A stretch of DNA of 27,783 nucleotides from Tetmemena sp. SeJ-2015 (Eukaryota > Ciliophora > Spirotrichea > Sporadotrichida > Oxytrichidae), in contig JAJKFJ010023942.1 of assembly GCA_027382625.1 (NCBI GenBank), positions 1-27,783 on the forward strand, written 5' to 3'. This document shows, in pieces, positions 18,549-27,420 of this stretch. A model generated the notes under the pieces. The model made no database searches, was not told the DNA's origin, and saw only the letters and a program-made list of their open reading frames with translations. How positions within the stretch are numbered: the stretch's first letter is position 1; each line of letters starts with the position of its first letter. Position numbers and translations under genes: made by a program.

Positions 18549-21348
18549 TCAATTTTCTGTAATAAAAACTTTAGATTTTTCATTTATGTTTGTCTGCTTT
18601 AGCAACTCTTATATATCTTTCTTAAACTTCTTATTTATGGTAAGATCATTATCCTTGCCTTTCTATTTCGGATTAATTAAGTTATGCAAGCCATAGTACA
18701 AAAGCTATTCAAGTTAAGCCTGCTCCTGATCTTTTTGAGATCTTATTTTGTCCTTTATAATCCTTTTACCATCTAAATTTGTATGGAGCTAGTTGTTTTC
18801 AGCTTAAAGTTTTAAGTCTTCAATAATTTTAGATGATATTGCGTTTTAAATTTAGAAACTTTAAATTGCCAGATCGTCTCTCTTTGTTGACACCTCATTA
18901 AGTCTTTGAGAGAACATCTTCTGCTCAGCAATAATTTTGTCGTTGATAACTTTCTATTGCAAGACTGCAGTGTGAATCTTTTCCCTTAAAACTTACTCCT
19001 CTTACTCTATTTGAGCGTTCTCTTCATCAAAATGATTTTTCTCTAATTAAATCTGTTGAATTTCCTGTTTTAATAAGTCTACTTGCACTTAGTACTGCTC
19101 TTTTAAATTCTACTTTTGAGACTTTGCTTGAGACTTAAGTCTCTCAAAGTTAAACTGCCAGTCTTCTTTTAGCTCGTCTACTCTGTTGAAGAAATCTATA
19201 TCCTGCTACTTTTAAAGTCTTTCATATTAATCAATCTCATTTATTGCGCTTCGCTTTTGGGAGGCCTAAGATTTTAACACGGATTTCTTGGAATGATTTA
19301 TTTACTATTCATAAAGATTAAATTTTAAGCAATTAAGATAAGGATAAACTTGAATTAAATTAGGAAAAATAATAGATTGAAAGGAGGAATCATTTATTAA
19401 AATAAGGTATAATTTATTCCCATTTTTAATAAGTAAATGAAATTTATAATATTTGATTAATAAGTTTTGGATAATAATTGATCTCAGTGTGCTCAGATGA
19501 AAGGTTAGAAACAAGTGAATTTCTGCACCTTCTTTTAGTGTTGAAATTAACGATGCCATCTTCTTTAAGTTCTTAGCTTTGTTAAATGTTTCTGTTGGAG
19601 AGAGCGGGTTTCTAGCTGTTACTCAGCAGAGACTTGGACTGAAACATAATCTTTGCAGTTTGAGGCCGAGACCTCTTCACTCTAGAATCGTTTAAAACAT
19701 TATGGACCTCAACTTGCTTAGTATTGTTGTTCTCTGCCTATAAGTTTATATTGCTACTAAATCCTTTTTATTATGATATCCATCAAATATAAATGTATCC
19801 ATAACAATGCAAAATTTATTCTTTATTTAATACAAATTTCATTCTTATATAATTTGTTTATATTTAATTTAAACTAATTTAATACTTCCTCAAAAGTTAA
19901 ATAAAACAAAAATCTGATTTAAGTGAAATAGCATAATAAATTTGTTGATTTAAATTTAAGAACTGTGTATATTTCTGGTGCAGATAGGATGTAACTCCCA
20001 CTGGATTGATTTTGTATTTGTAAGTTTTATCTTTGCTTTAAGTTTGAGCTCTATCTACTTCTCACCTGATTCTTTTGAAGTTGCTGCTCTAAGAAATTAC
20101 TCATCTTGTTACTTGAGCTGTTGTTATTGCTGCTCTGAGCATTAGGAACAAAACTTTGTCTGTCAGAGAACAACCTTGAACTTTGTTTTTGTGTCTATCT
20201 TTTAGCGCCTTTCAAAACATACTCATCCTCTATAGCTTTGCTAGACATTAAATTTTAGCCATCTTTTTAAGGAGGCTCAGTAGTAAAATGTCTTAACTTG
20301 TTTTAGTTTTTGAGGCCTATCAGATTTCTCTTCAGATGACGGTATAAAGAATTTGTTAATGGCTTGTTATTAACAGACAAAATATTATAATAAATAGATT
20401 TAACCTGACTTAAATCTATAAATTAAGAATTAGAAGTAGTTTTTTAATACTCAGTTTTTTAAAAGCAAGATGACTAATGTTGATAAGAATAAGTTCTTCA
20501 GTTTGGCTGCTCTTGATAAACTCAAATTCACATGACTCTACCCTCAAGTGGTGCTCACTCACGTATTAAACTATCTCTAGAACTTGCTTATACAATATCA
20601 TCCTAAGTGCAGGGGTAAGGGTTTACTCAAGACTCTTAAGCGGATACTTCTCAGAGTACTCTCTAAACCTTTGCTGCTCAAAGCTGTCACTAATTCTGTG
20701 ATGCTTGTAAAATTAGGCAACCACCACTTCGAAAGATATGTGCTCGTCTTTCGCACTTCCTACTTTAGTAGAGTTATCATCACTCACATCTGCGAAGTAG
20801 CAAAAGTAGGAGCAGCCTAATTTTGGTGGTACGAAATTTTAAAGTACGAAAGTTTTTCCTGAGAACAGATTATGAATAGATTGGTCTATAGGTGCATTCA
20901 AATGAATATTGTGAATCAGTTCTTAAAATTTAGTGAAAGTCATAAGTTCAGCAGTTGACGATTCGAATCTGCCAGTAGAATTTGATTGACCATATTTACA
21001 AATATATTATAAATGGTTGACCTGTAATTATATTCCTGTAAATACAAGCTATATTAGTATCGTTCTTATTGTTGAGAGTAAACTCTTGTTCACAAGACAG
21101 CACATTTAAGTTGTGAGAATGCTTCTTCAGAATACAATTTTGCTTCTATAAGCATTTGTTTATGATTAACAAAGCAACTTACTTTAGAGTATTTAAACCA
21201 GTCGACTATATGATTCTTGTCAAACACTACAGTCTCAAGGATTTTAATATTCTTGAGATGTTTCTGGCTGTCCTATAGATAAAGATTTAAAGATTTTAAA
21301 AAAGTTTACCTTCCAGAGTAAATAAATAAAGGGTCTCTGAAATTCCAT
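18549..21348 (-). CDS. 738-residue protein with long C-terminal coiled coil
   Basis: ATG at 21,348 (MEFQRPFIYLLWK), TGA at 18,549-18,551. Segments 21310-21348, 21183-21272, 21048-21145, 20475-21001, 19973-20415, 19480-19749 and 18549-19298 sum to 2,217 nt, a multiple of three. Introns: 21,273-21,309 (37 nt), 21,146-21,182 (37 nt) and a less typical one at 20,416-20,474 (59 nt, GTCATC...TAG). IESs: 21,002-21,047 (pointer TTGTA), 19,750-19,972 (ATA) and 19,299-19,479 (AAT). The N-terminal third is mixed alpha/beta (GSAKDEHISFEVVVAQFYKH, YVSEHHLRVESCEFEFI), the middle is Ser/Asn/Gln-rich (FVPNAQSSNNNSSSNK), and the last 240 residues are heptad-rich coiled coil (DFFNRVDELKEDWQFNFERL, LLKQEIQQIQLEKNHFDEEN, IIAEQKMFSQRLNEVSTKRD). 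It could be a cytoskeletal or ciliary structural protein; that is only inference from the coiled coil. Confidence 0.7.
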
Positions 21349-21384
21349 TTAAACTGATTATTGTTTATTTTGCTATTTATTTAT
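21349..21384. promoter_or_regulatory. 36-bp divergent intergenic spacer
   Basis: The only DNA between two oppositely oriented ATGs (21,346-21,348 minus, 21,385-21,387 plus). Any promoter elements for the two genes must lie here or inside the coding regions. It is AT-rich without an obvious motif. The tight spacing hints that the two genes end up on one macronuclear chromosome. Confidence 0.4.
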
Positions 21385-24080
21385 ATGATGATAATTGGTT
21401 TTGATAGCAGAAGCAATGTTGCAAATCAAGATATAAAAAAGAGGAATGAAAGCACTCAGCTGCCTAAGATCAGTAACTTACCAGAGGATAGGACGAACCA
21501 AATGAAGTTTAATCTTAACAAGGAGGGTTAGGTTTAAGAAACTGATGCAGATAAGATGCTCGCTGATCTCAAGATTACACAACGATAGATTATCAAAGAG
21601 CACTCAAATAAAACCAAGGCGCACACCAAACACAAATACGAGATACTTCAGGATTAAATATTAGTTCTTATTTTAAAGCAATTGATTATTCCCTCAATTT
21701 TTGGGAAACTACAAGAAAGAACAAGAAAAGGGATAAGGGATTGAGCCAGCTCACAAACTCACAGATACTTTCCCTCATAAACCAAGAGCCTCCAAGCATT
21801 ACTTCTCTATACAAATAGGAGCATTCAAATAAGGGCAGTTCAAGCATCAGCATCCCTCACTATGTCAAATCAAAGCGAAGCTTTATATAGTCGCCTCTGA
21901 ATATAAATGATAAAGTTCTCTTTCAAAATAACACCTCTAGAATACTGCAGGACTTCTAATCTAGCAAACTTACTCACAGCCTCACTCAGACTCTATCAAA
22001 GAACTCTCCTAAAGCAGCAAACTTGATCAAGAATTTATCGAAGAGGGAGTTTAAACTGATTGAGGGCAGTCCTGTCAAAGAGTTTAAGCATCTTAATTAT
22101 CTCAGAACAAAAAGAAGTTCAATTTAAGATGCAGGTCTCAAATCTATCTCAACCAAAAGATATGGTTAAGGCAGCTAATAGGAAGTGATCGTCGTTAATT
22201 AGGGTTAGGGAAGTTATAATCAATTCTTAATCTTAATGGATTCTTTAATAACACGACCAACTAGCAAGAGGAATTCCAAGATTTCTATCCTGATAGCTCC
22301 TCCCTTCTTGTCCAGCAGGCGGTACATTAGCACATCCCGGACATGAATCTCATTCCCTTCTTAGAAAGTCGACTTCCTCAGCTAAAATCAAAGGTAATAA
22401 AGAGAGTGAGACCGTTCAAGTTGAGAGAGTGATAGATCATATCTTGCGAGCAACAATTTGTGGTTACAAATATTCTAGGACTCCTTACAGGCACGGATAA
22501 TAGGATAATTCAACGCTGGCGCAAGAATAATTACACACTTGAGGTCAACAAGAGCAAGAGAGGGCGACGGCCTCTGCTGCCACAGGAGACCAAACAGTGA
22601 GTCACATCCATCAAGGTCCTCAAAGAAACAGCACATTTCAGCTTGGAGCTGCGCTGTCACAACCTCAACATCTGCTATGGGATACCTACTCTCCACTTTC
22701 GGGCTTAGATAGTTTTACAGACGTAATGGAGTTAAGTACCGCGCTGCTGGATATACCTATATCAAAAAGGAGGAGAAGGAGCGGGAGGCTCAGGAAAGGT
22801 AACAAGGTTTCTCAAAGCGAGTCACCTGATGGATCTACGAAGGTCGCAACCTTGTCTACACCGAGTAGTCAACTTTCAACGCTTCGCAATCTCCCAAGAG
22901 AATCAAGCTTCAGGATCGCATGAAGGTTCAAATCTCTAACACGTGCGGCAAATTGATGACTGTTATAGGAGCTATCAGCGAGATAGGAGGCCTTCTGCAC
23001 TCCAAGATTATAGTAGGCAGCAACAACTTCGAGCGCTTCCTCGCATTCCTCTCCTAGCGCGCTCACTAACCCCAGCATTCCCTCCCGAGCATATACTCTA
23101 AGATGCAATTAAAAATTTAAGTTAAAATTAAGTTCAAGCTATCTCACATTCACACTACAGGAAATTGCTCTTATCGCTTCGTGGTCACTCGGTCTGAGTT
23201 CACTGCTGCGCTTTTCCTTTGATCAGTGTTCTCTCCTTGGTCGCTGACTGCTGCATTGTGAATAGTAACTTCTCGTTGAACTTTGCCTTGCTCTGCTTCC
23301 GAACTTCCATTTCCATCTTCTCTATCTCTATCTGCCTTTCGATCTTGTTCCTAGCCTCCTTCAATCGCATGTACTTTAAAGTGGTTCTACCTTTGCTCAC
23401 AAGTCCTAGCCTCAGCACCTTCCCTCGTTTCTGCGATTATGGCAATCCCTCTAAGAAAGAAGGAACGCGATACATTGTATCCACTTTCTGTAACTTTGGG
23501 GCTGCATAATCTTTTGCGAAGATTTCATCTTTAGGCGAATGCGTTGAGAAAAGAGCCAGAATCCATCTTTTATCAGGCGTATGAGACTTATCAATGCCAA
23601 TATTATTGTTCAACTTTTTTGCTACTGCGAGCAACTTCTAGACTAGAATATCCATAGTTGGAGAACGAGGACAGGGAAGTAGTCGGATCTCTTTATAGTG
23701 AGGACACCAGGTAGTGCCATTGATAACACTCATTATATAGTCTTCGGTAACGAGTTTGGACTTGATGCATGGCAGAAAGAACTAGTTCCTTAAGACAGCC
23801 TCATAGACTTAGAGTTTATGCATTTTGCGAGTTGGGCGATAGTTGTCTTGGAGTCCACCATTTCAAAGATAAGATTTATATTATAAGAGAATGTTTATAT
23901 CACTTCCACAATTAACGACGATCACTTCCTATAAGATCAAGCGCCTTCTAAAGTCGTTCAAGATCTCAAGTTTGCTTTAAATATATAGTAAGATTAAAAC
24001 GGTTCTTTGATCATGGGCAAGAGTTCTTAAATTACTAACTATGTTACCCAACCTGGCTTCAATCCAAAAGATCTAATGTA
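21385..24080 (+). CDS. unrecognised gene interrupted by a transposon
   Basis: ATG at 21,385 or 21,388 (MMIIGFDSRSNVANQDIKKR). An 11-bp IES (21,646-21,656, pointer TA) links KHKYEI to NISSYFKAIDYSLNFW. The frame then runs through LTNSQILSLINQEPPSITS, FQNNTSRILQDFQSSKLTHS and EFKLIEGSPVKEFKHLNYL to ...KRYGQGSQ at 22,180. There a 1,753-bp transposon (22,181-23,933) intervenes. After it the frame resumes exactly: QDQAPSKVVQDLKFALNIQ, GSLIMGKSSQITNYVTQPG, FNPKDL. The 3' end is unsettled. A possible pointer AGATCT (24,069-24,074 and 24,845-24,850) would give ...NPKDLQ and a TGA at 24,855-24,857; alternatively the gene continues into the block at 24,880-25,370. The protein is basic and Ser-rich with no known domain. 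Confidence 0.6.
22180..22200 (+). repeat. left terminal inverted repeat of the transposon
   Basis: 21 bp identical to the reverse complement of 23,910-23,930. It lies directly after the host-gene codons for ...GSQ. Confidence 0.75.
22240..23217 (+). pseudogene. decayed Tc1/IS630-type transposase
   Basis: The N-terminal part reads SLLVQQAVHQHIPDMNLIPF, LESRLPQLKSKVIKRV, then a helix-turn-helix: VVTNILGLLTGTDNRIIQRW, RGRRPLLPQETK. In-frame TGA codons lie at 22,430-22,432 and about 22,597. After a frameshift near 22,690-22,720 a second frame gives NGVKYRAAGYTYIKKEEK, a TGA near 22,827, WIYEGRNLVYTEQSTFN (where the first catalytic Asp is expected, here Glu), GKLMTVIGAISEIGGLLHS and KIIVGSNNFERFLAFLSQ. 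The second catalytic DN motif is not found and the C-terminus is missing or frameshifted before the convergent ORF. At least three TGAs and one frameshift make it inactive. The family call rests on the HTH and the core VIGAIS-G-L pattern. Confidence 0.65.
23200..23823 (-). CDS. intact 207-residue accessory ORF of the transposon
   Basis: ATG at 23,823 (MHKLQVYEAVLRNQFFLPC) to TGA at 23,200-23,202, uninterrupted, with TAA and TAG as Gln. Features: VINGTTWCPHYKEIRLLPCP, a middle block RWILALFSTHSPKDEIF, VDTMYRVPSFLEGLPQSQKR, and a strongly basic/acidic helical tail (MRLKEARNKIERQIEIEKME, MEVRKQSKAKFNEKLL). About 24 kDa and adjacent, tail to tail, to the transposase; size and position match the 22-kDa ORF known from hypotrich TBE elements, which is the basis of the suggestion. 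Sequence homology was not checked. Its intactness beside a ruined transposase is notable. An open frame extends 13 codons upstream of this ATG. Confidence 0.6.
23910..23930 (-). repeat. right terminal inverted repeat of the transposon
   Basis: Reverse complement of the left repeat; followed at once by ATA and the resumed host frame (DQAPSKVVQDL). Confidence 0.75.
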
Positions 24081-24844
24081 TAAGTTTATTTAAATTATCT
24101 TGAGACTATCCGATAAGATGCTAATGTCAGCATAATCTATAAAATAATAAAATGCAAATTTAATAATTTTATTACATTTTTGTAACTTATATATTATATC
24201 CTCATATAAAATGAAGCAAAGAGAACATCTCTTTTATTTATAAAATTAATAAATTAGAAGGTTAAATTCTAAGACTAGTGAAGTTGCAAAATGTATGGCG
24301 AAAGGTAGGATTACTCATTGTCCCTAATCGTTACATTTATCCATCCTTGAGGAGATCAGTTTAACAGTTAGTCGGTTGGAGTAGTGTACTTAATAGAGGG
24401 GTGGGGATTATGGTGCCCATCAAGCCTAGGGGAAGGGAGTTGCTCTTTAAATTCTAAATAAGGTGAGTGGTCTCTTGCTAACCCTACTAACCTGCTTCAG
24501 TGCGGATTTATGATATCTTTAGGCAATTACGCAATCATAATGCTAAGGAGATCACCTAACTCTTCGGGCGTCGCTTGATGACAGGCCGAATCTATCCAAT
24601 TTTTTTATTACCTCAGTCCAACGCAAGTTGCGAGCTGTTTAGAAGACACTCAGAATATGGTCCTTTGAGGTCATAGGATTAGGTGGCGAGGGTGTCACCT
24701 ATATAATCCACTTATTGTTATGAATTAATTCGCATGATCGTGTGAGTTTATACCCTTTAGGGTTTCTTAATTTGCCTTAATAAATTAAAGTTGAAAATAT
24801 ATTCTTTAAGAAGTTACATACTTTAAATTTAAAAGAAAATGGAG
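24081..24844. other. probable IES with G+C-richer repeat-bearing segment
   Basis: AT-rich to about 24,285, then a G+C-richer stretch 24,290-24,790 with no recognised gene. A plus-strand frame is open through much of it, but its codons look random. If the AGATCT repeats at 24,069 and 24,845 are pointers, the whole stretch is one IES of about 775 bp. Confidence 0.4.
24690..24790 (+). repeat. dispersed repeat copy 2
   Basis: The segment ending CCCTTTAGGGTTTCTTAATTTGCC aligns by eye to 6,870-6,965 (CCCGTTAGGGTTCTTAATTCCC), including the preceding TATA and AATTA-TTC patches; about 70% identity by eye. Upstream, GGATTAGG-GG also occurs in the 13.15-13.70 kb GC-rich IES (13,473-13,482), a weaker hint of relation. 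Confidence 0.4.
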
Positions 24845-24879
24845 AGATCTTTAATGAGTTTTATGGCTCTATATTTTTT

Positions 24880-25370
24880 GTAATTTGAGCAAGATAAGAG
24901 TTGAGTAGAATCCCTCAAACTTTTAACTTTAAAAATAAGATACTACTGATGCCTCCCAACAAATTTAGTCCCTCACAAATCTTAATCAGAGTTAGACATC
25001 TGCTTCTCATAAAGCAATAAATCCAAATACAAAAATTTAACTAGATATTAATCAGCCAAATACCATAAAGTCAACTTATTTAGAGTCACAGTATCAGAAC
25101 TTGTCTGAATAAATTAATTCTCACATTAAGTAACTACCCAAATAACCCAGATACAAAAACGAAATTGATTAGTCTAAGACCAAACCCACAACTAGTCTCC
25201 TTATTGCTGATACCTATGGAGTCGCAGACAGAATCAAGCCTCTCAGGAATTTAAAGATTAGCACTACCCACAACTCCTAAAGTAATGAGCTTCCACCTCC
25301 AGGTGAGAGCTAGCTATCAGTAGGAAAATTAAGAGCATCCTATGAAAAAATAGGAGCTAAATTTATTTGA
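24880..25370 (+). CDS. unrecognised coding block ending in TGA
   Basis: The frame reads VEQNPSNFQLQKQDTTDASQ, AINPNTKIQLDINQPNTIKS, TYLESQYQNLSEQINSHI, TTSLLIADTYGVADRIKPLR and ends SVGKLRASYEKIGAKFI with TGA at 25,368-25,370. It uses many TAA/TAG Gln codons. No ATG lies in frame at its start, so it is the 3' portion of a gene: either a later MDS of the transposon-split gene upstream (same strand) or a separate gene whose first exon (possibly MERSLMSFMALYF at 24,840) is joined by an unresolved break. Function unknown. It is convergent with the hydrolase, the stops being 91 bp apart. Confidence 0.55.
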
Positions 25371-25461
25371 AATTATTTAGTTATTTCATTACAACTTTTT
25401 ATCAGGTAATAAACTTTAAGTATCATCATTCATCGAAAAATTCTAGAATATAGGATCATTT

Positions 25462-26545
25462 TCAACAGAAGGAATCAAGAAAATCAAAAACAGGAGTGGT
25501 ATGCCATTATGAGGTACTAAGAATATTGTGAAAGAAGCCCAAGTGTCCTCCGTTTTCAGTGACTCCTAGCAAAATGTATGGATTTTTCTAGCATGCCTCG
25601 TAATCAATGGATCTCTCACCAGCTAATAAAGGATCATCCTTAGTCATTTTAAAATTAAAACGGATGAACTCAAATCATAAGAATGAAGGTAGGAGTTTTA
25701 ATTTGAGGAAGTTTGTGAATACTCGATGCCTAATTTTGATAATCCTTTGCATTTTTATAGCCAAAAGCCTTTGCAGTAACTTCATCTAGGTCAATTGACC
25801 TTTTGACCTCAGAAATTCTTTATTCAAGATCTATTCCTTCAAAAATACTCTATAGAAATATTATGTTTATTCCGAGCTCTTGTAAATATCTGTCTTTGAG
25901 TTGAGGAGCGAAGTGGGTGAACTTAGCTTTCAAAGAAGCTGTAATTACTTTATCATAAAGCCCATATAGACTATGCTAGATGCTGTCTGAAAATATCCAT
26001 ATTTTAAGAGGAGGCTAAACGCAAACTGACGCAGTTATAGGACTGCTTCCACCTTCTTCTCCAAGATATATTAGAATTTTAATTAGTTAAACTAATTTAT
26101 TCCTAGCATTTTAAATAACATTAAGATAGTTTGCGAGTATATTCGCTCCCATAGAGTTACCAACAAGGAATAAAGGCTGTAAGCGGGAGTGACCTCTAGA
26201 ATTAATTTTTGGTGTGACGTTTTTATCAAGGATGAAATTGACTGCCTCTCTTAAATCTTAGGTCGTGGAAGCACAGTACAATTTAGAACTCTACAGTATT
26301 TTAGATTTACTGATAAATTATACTTACTGTAAGTTTTAAGCCAGATGCTCCTCTGTAGTTGATAACAACTCCTTAGTAGCCTCTTTTCTTTGCCTCAATT
26401 AGTAGATTCTGCACGTATATCTCATAAATAAAATATTAATATATTATCATCGTTGTCACTAGTCAATCCTGGAATAACTGCAACTATCGGACGATTCAAA
26501 TTTATACTTTACTTATCATCGACAACCCAATCATTAAATTCATCC
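25462..26545 (-). CDS. alpha/beta hydrolase of the EMB8/YheT/ABHD1-3 type
   Basis: Membrane- or lipid-associated serine hydrolase family. In order on minus: NRPIVAVIPGLTSDND, EIYVQNLLIEAKKRGYQG, VVINYRGASGLKLT, SKLYCASTTQDLREAVNFIL, nucleophile elbow FLVGNSMGANILANYLGEEG (Ser), ITASVCVQPPL, DEVTAKAFGYKNAKDYQNQA, LPQIKTPTFILM, acid KDDPLLAGE (Asp), LLGVTENGGHLGFF (His), stop TGA at 25,462-25,464. Breaks: IES 26,426-26,450 (25 bp, pointer ATGA); intron 26,291-26,327 (37 nt, GTAAGT...TAG); IES 26,069-26,128 (60 bp, pointer TATCTT, in frame); IES 25,648-25,678 (31 bp, pointer ATGA). All three catalytic residues are present. The first ~100 residues of the family, with the start codon, are absent: an upstream MDS must lie elsewhere or beyond the window. 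Confidence 0.85.
26069..26128. other. 60-bp in-frame IES, pointer TATCTT (hydrolase)
   Basis: AAGATA copies lie at 26,063-26,068 and 26,123-26,128. The AT-rich 60 bp has no TGA, so the ORF stays open through it and would add 20 residues inside ILANYL-GEEGG, a tightly conserved place in this family. Removal gives the family sequence exactly. Confidence 0.75.
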
Positions 26546-26795
26546 TTATATTAATATATACAAATTAAAATTAATAGCGATAAGTTTAAAATAGAGTTAT
26601 AATTTGAATTATATTTACAACACATAAAGAAATTAAAATAAAATGAGATTAAAAAAATAATTAAGGTTTTAAAAAAAATATTTTTAATAAAAATTAAGAG
26701 ATTATTTTTTTTGTAATATATTTACTATAATTTCTTAATGATTTAAATATAATAAAACTGTAATCAATAGCAAGAGTACCTCCGTCCTCTAGTTA
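26546..26795. other. very AT-rich spacer
   Basis: Homopolymer-rich A/T DNA upstream of the last recognisable hydrolase MDS; no coding signal. Confidence 0.5.
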
Positions 26796-26925
26796 GAGTA
26801 TGTCTCTTTCAAATGAGATTGACTTTTATTATTTCAAGAAGTAACCCATTATCGGATTAATAATTGTCTGAAAATGTCCATTTGTTAAAAAGAAGCTCAA
26901 CATATAAAAAATACTAACTCGGCAC
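26796..26925 (-). pseudogene. decayed duplicate of a hydrolase segment
   Basis: TGTCTGAAAATGTCCAT at about 26,866-26,882 and its surroundings align with 25,985-26,030 of the hydrolase gene (TGTCTGAAAATATCCAT). Translated in the matching minus frame it reads VELLFNKWTFSDNYQSDNG against VQPPLKIWIFSDSIQHSLYG in the gene, then hits TGA. Only this part is recognisable. It is a degenerate partial copy lying just upstream of the functional MDSs. Confidence 0.5.
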
Positions 26926-27013
26926 AAACTTCTAAAACAATGATAATTTTAATTATTTCTAGTTCTTAAGGTTAGATTTCTCAACTGCTCTTTTCAAAAT
27001 AAAAACATATCAT

Positions 27014-27105
27014 GATTGCTGATTATTGATGAAAGTAAAGTTGAAGTTGGTGATTTTGAAAGCATCTTAAATAAGCAAATGGTGAAAGAGCAAGTCCGAG
27101 AGTGA
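27014..27105 (+). CDS. small possible MDS, C-terminal piece
   Basis: The frame LLIIDESKVEVGDFESIL, NKQMVKEQVRE ends in TGA (27,103-27,105). Codons look used rather than random (GTC CGA GAG, GAT GAA AGT) in an otherwise AT-rich stretch. Too short to identify. Confidence 0.3.
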
Positions 27106-27328
27106 TTAATTTATAATTTAATTTGGACCTTTAGTTCATTTTAAATTTATAATTCTATTCTTCAAATTTTAACAAACATCCATTTATAATTATGTGGTAA
27201 GTTAATTTAGAGAGAAAAAATATTTTTTTTAAAAAGTATAATCTGTTGATAATTAACCTTGTTAATGAAAACAAAAACACTTGAGCTGTCTATTCATTAT
27301 ATAATTTAAGTCAAGCAAGCAAGAAAAT

Positions 27329-27420
27329 ATGGACATGTTGGCCATAAATGATTTACTATCTGAAAGAACTGACAATTTAGAGGATTTTATTTTATTCCAT
27401 CTTAGAAGAATCAAAGTGAA
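27329..27420 (+). CDS. small possible MDS, N-terminal piece
   Basis: ATG at 27,329 opens MDMLAINDLLSERTDNLEDF, ILFHLRRIK before dissolving into AT-rich DNA. It may be the first MDS of a gene continuing to the right or elsewhere. A further coding-like scrap (NWDDQAQDNHIQLSDDLK) lies at about 27,658-27,715 on plus. Unrecognised. Confidence 0.3.

Larger units (their letters stand above)
22181..23933. mobile_element. TBE-like Tc1/IS630 transposon with 21-bp terminal inverted repeats
   Basis: Perfect inverted repeats of 21 bp (AGGAAGTGATCG...TTAATT) lie at 22,180-22,200 and, reversed, 23,910-23,930, with weaker matching further in (GGAAGT-ATA). ATA occurs at both outer edges (22,178-22,180; 23,931-23,933) and serves as a pointer or target duplication. 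Contents: a decayed Tc1/IS630-type transposase on plus and an intact 207-codon ORF on minus, tail to tail. G+C is higher than in surrounding IESs. The layout recalls telomere-bearing elements of hypotrichs (42-kDa transposase plus 22-kDa ORF), but I see no C4A4 telomeric repeats and no 57-kDa ORF, so it is either a relative or a shortened copy. Removing it restores the host ORF in frame. Confidence 0.7.

Noticed and set aside
20584..20820. Plus-strand ORF of 78 codons
   Set aside because: It is a shadow of the minus-strand gene at 18,549-21,348, whose frame here is continuous with TAA/TAG as Gln and has better codon use.
22190..22225. Telomeric repeat (GGGTTAGGG-like) at the transposon left end
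   Set aside because: Only two imperfect units are present, not the G4T4/C4A4 repeats of hypotrich telomeres, so no telomere is called.
22597..22923. Plus ORF of 108 codons and minus ORFs at 22,475-22,696 and 22,869-23,108
   Set aside because: These frames overlap the decayed transposase but carry none of its helix-turn-helix or DDE-core patterns; they are open because of the higher G+C here.
25607..25789. Plus ORF MDLSPANKG... of 60 codons with apparent intron
   Set aside because: The opposite strand encodes the conserved C-terminal part of the hydrolase (KDDPLL, GGHLG), including the IES at 25,648-25,678, so this ORF is a shadow.
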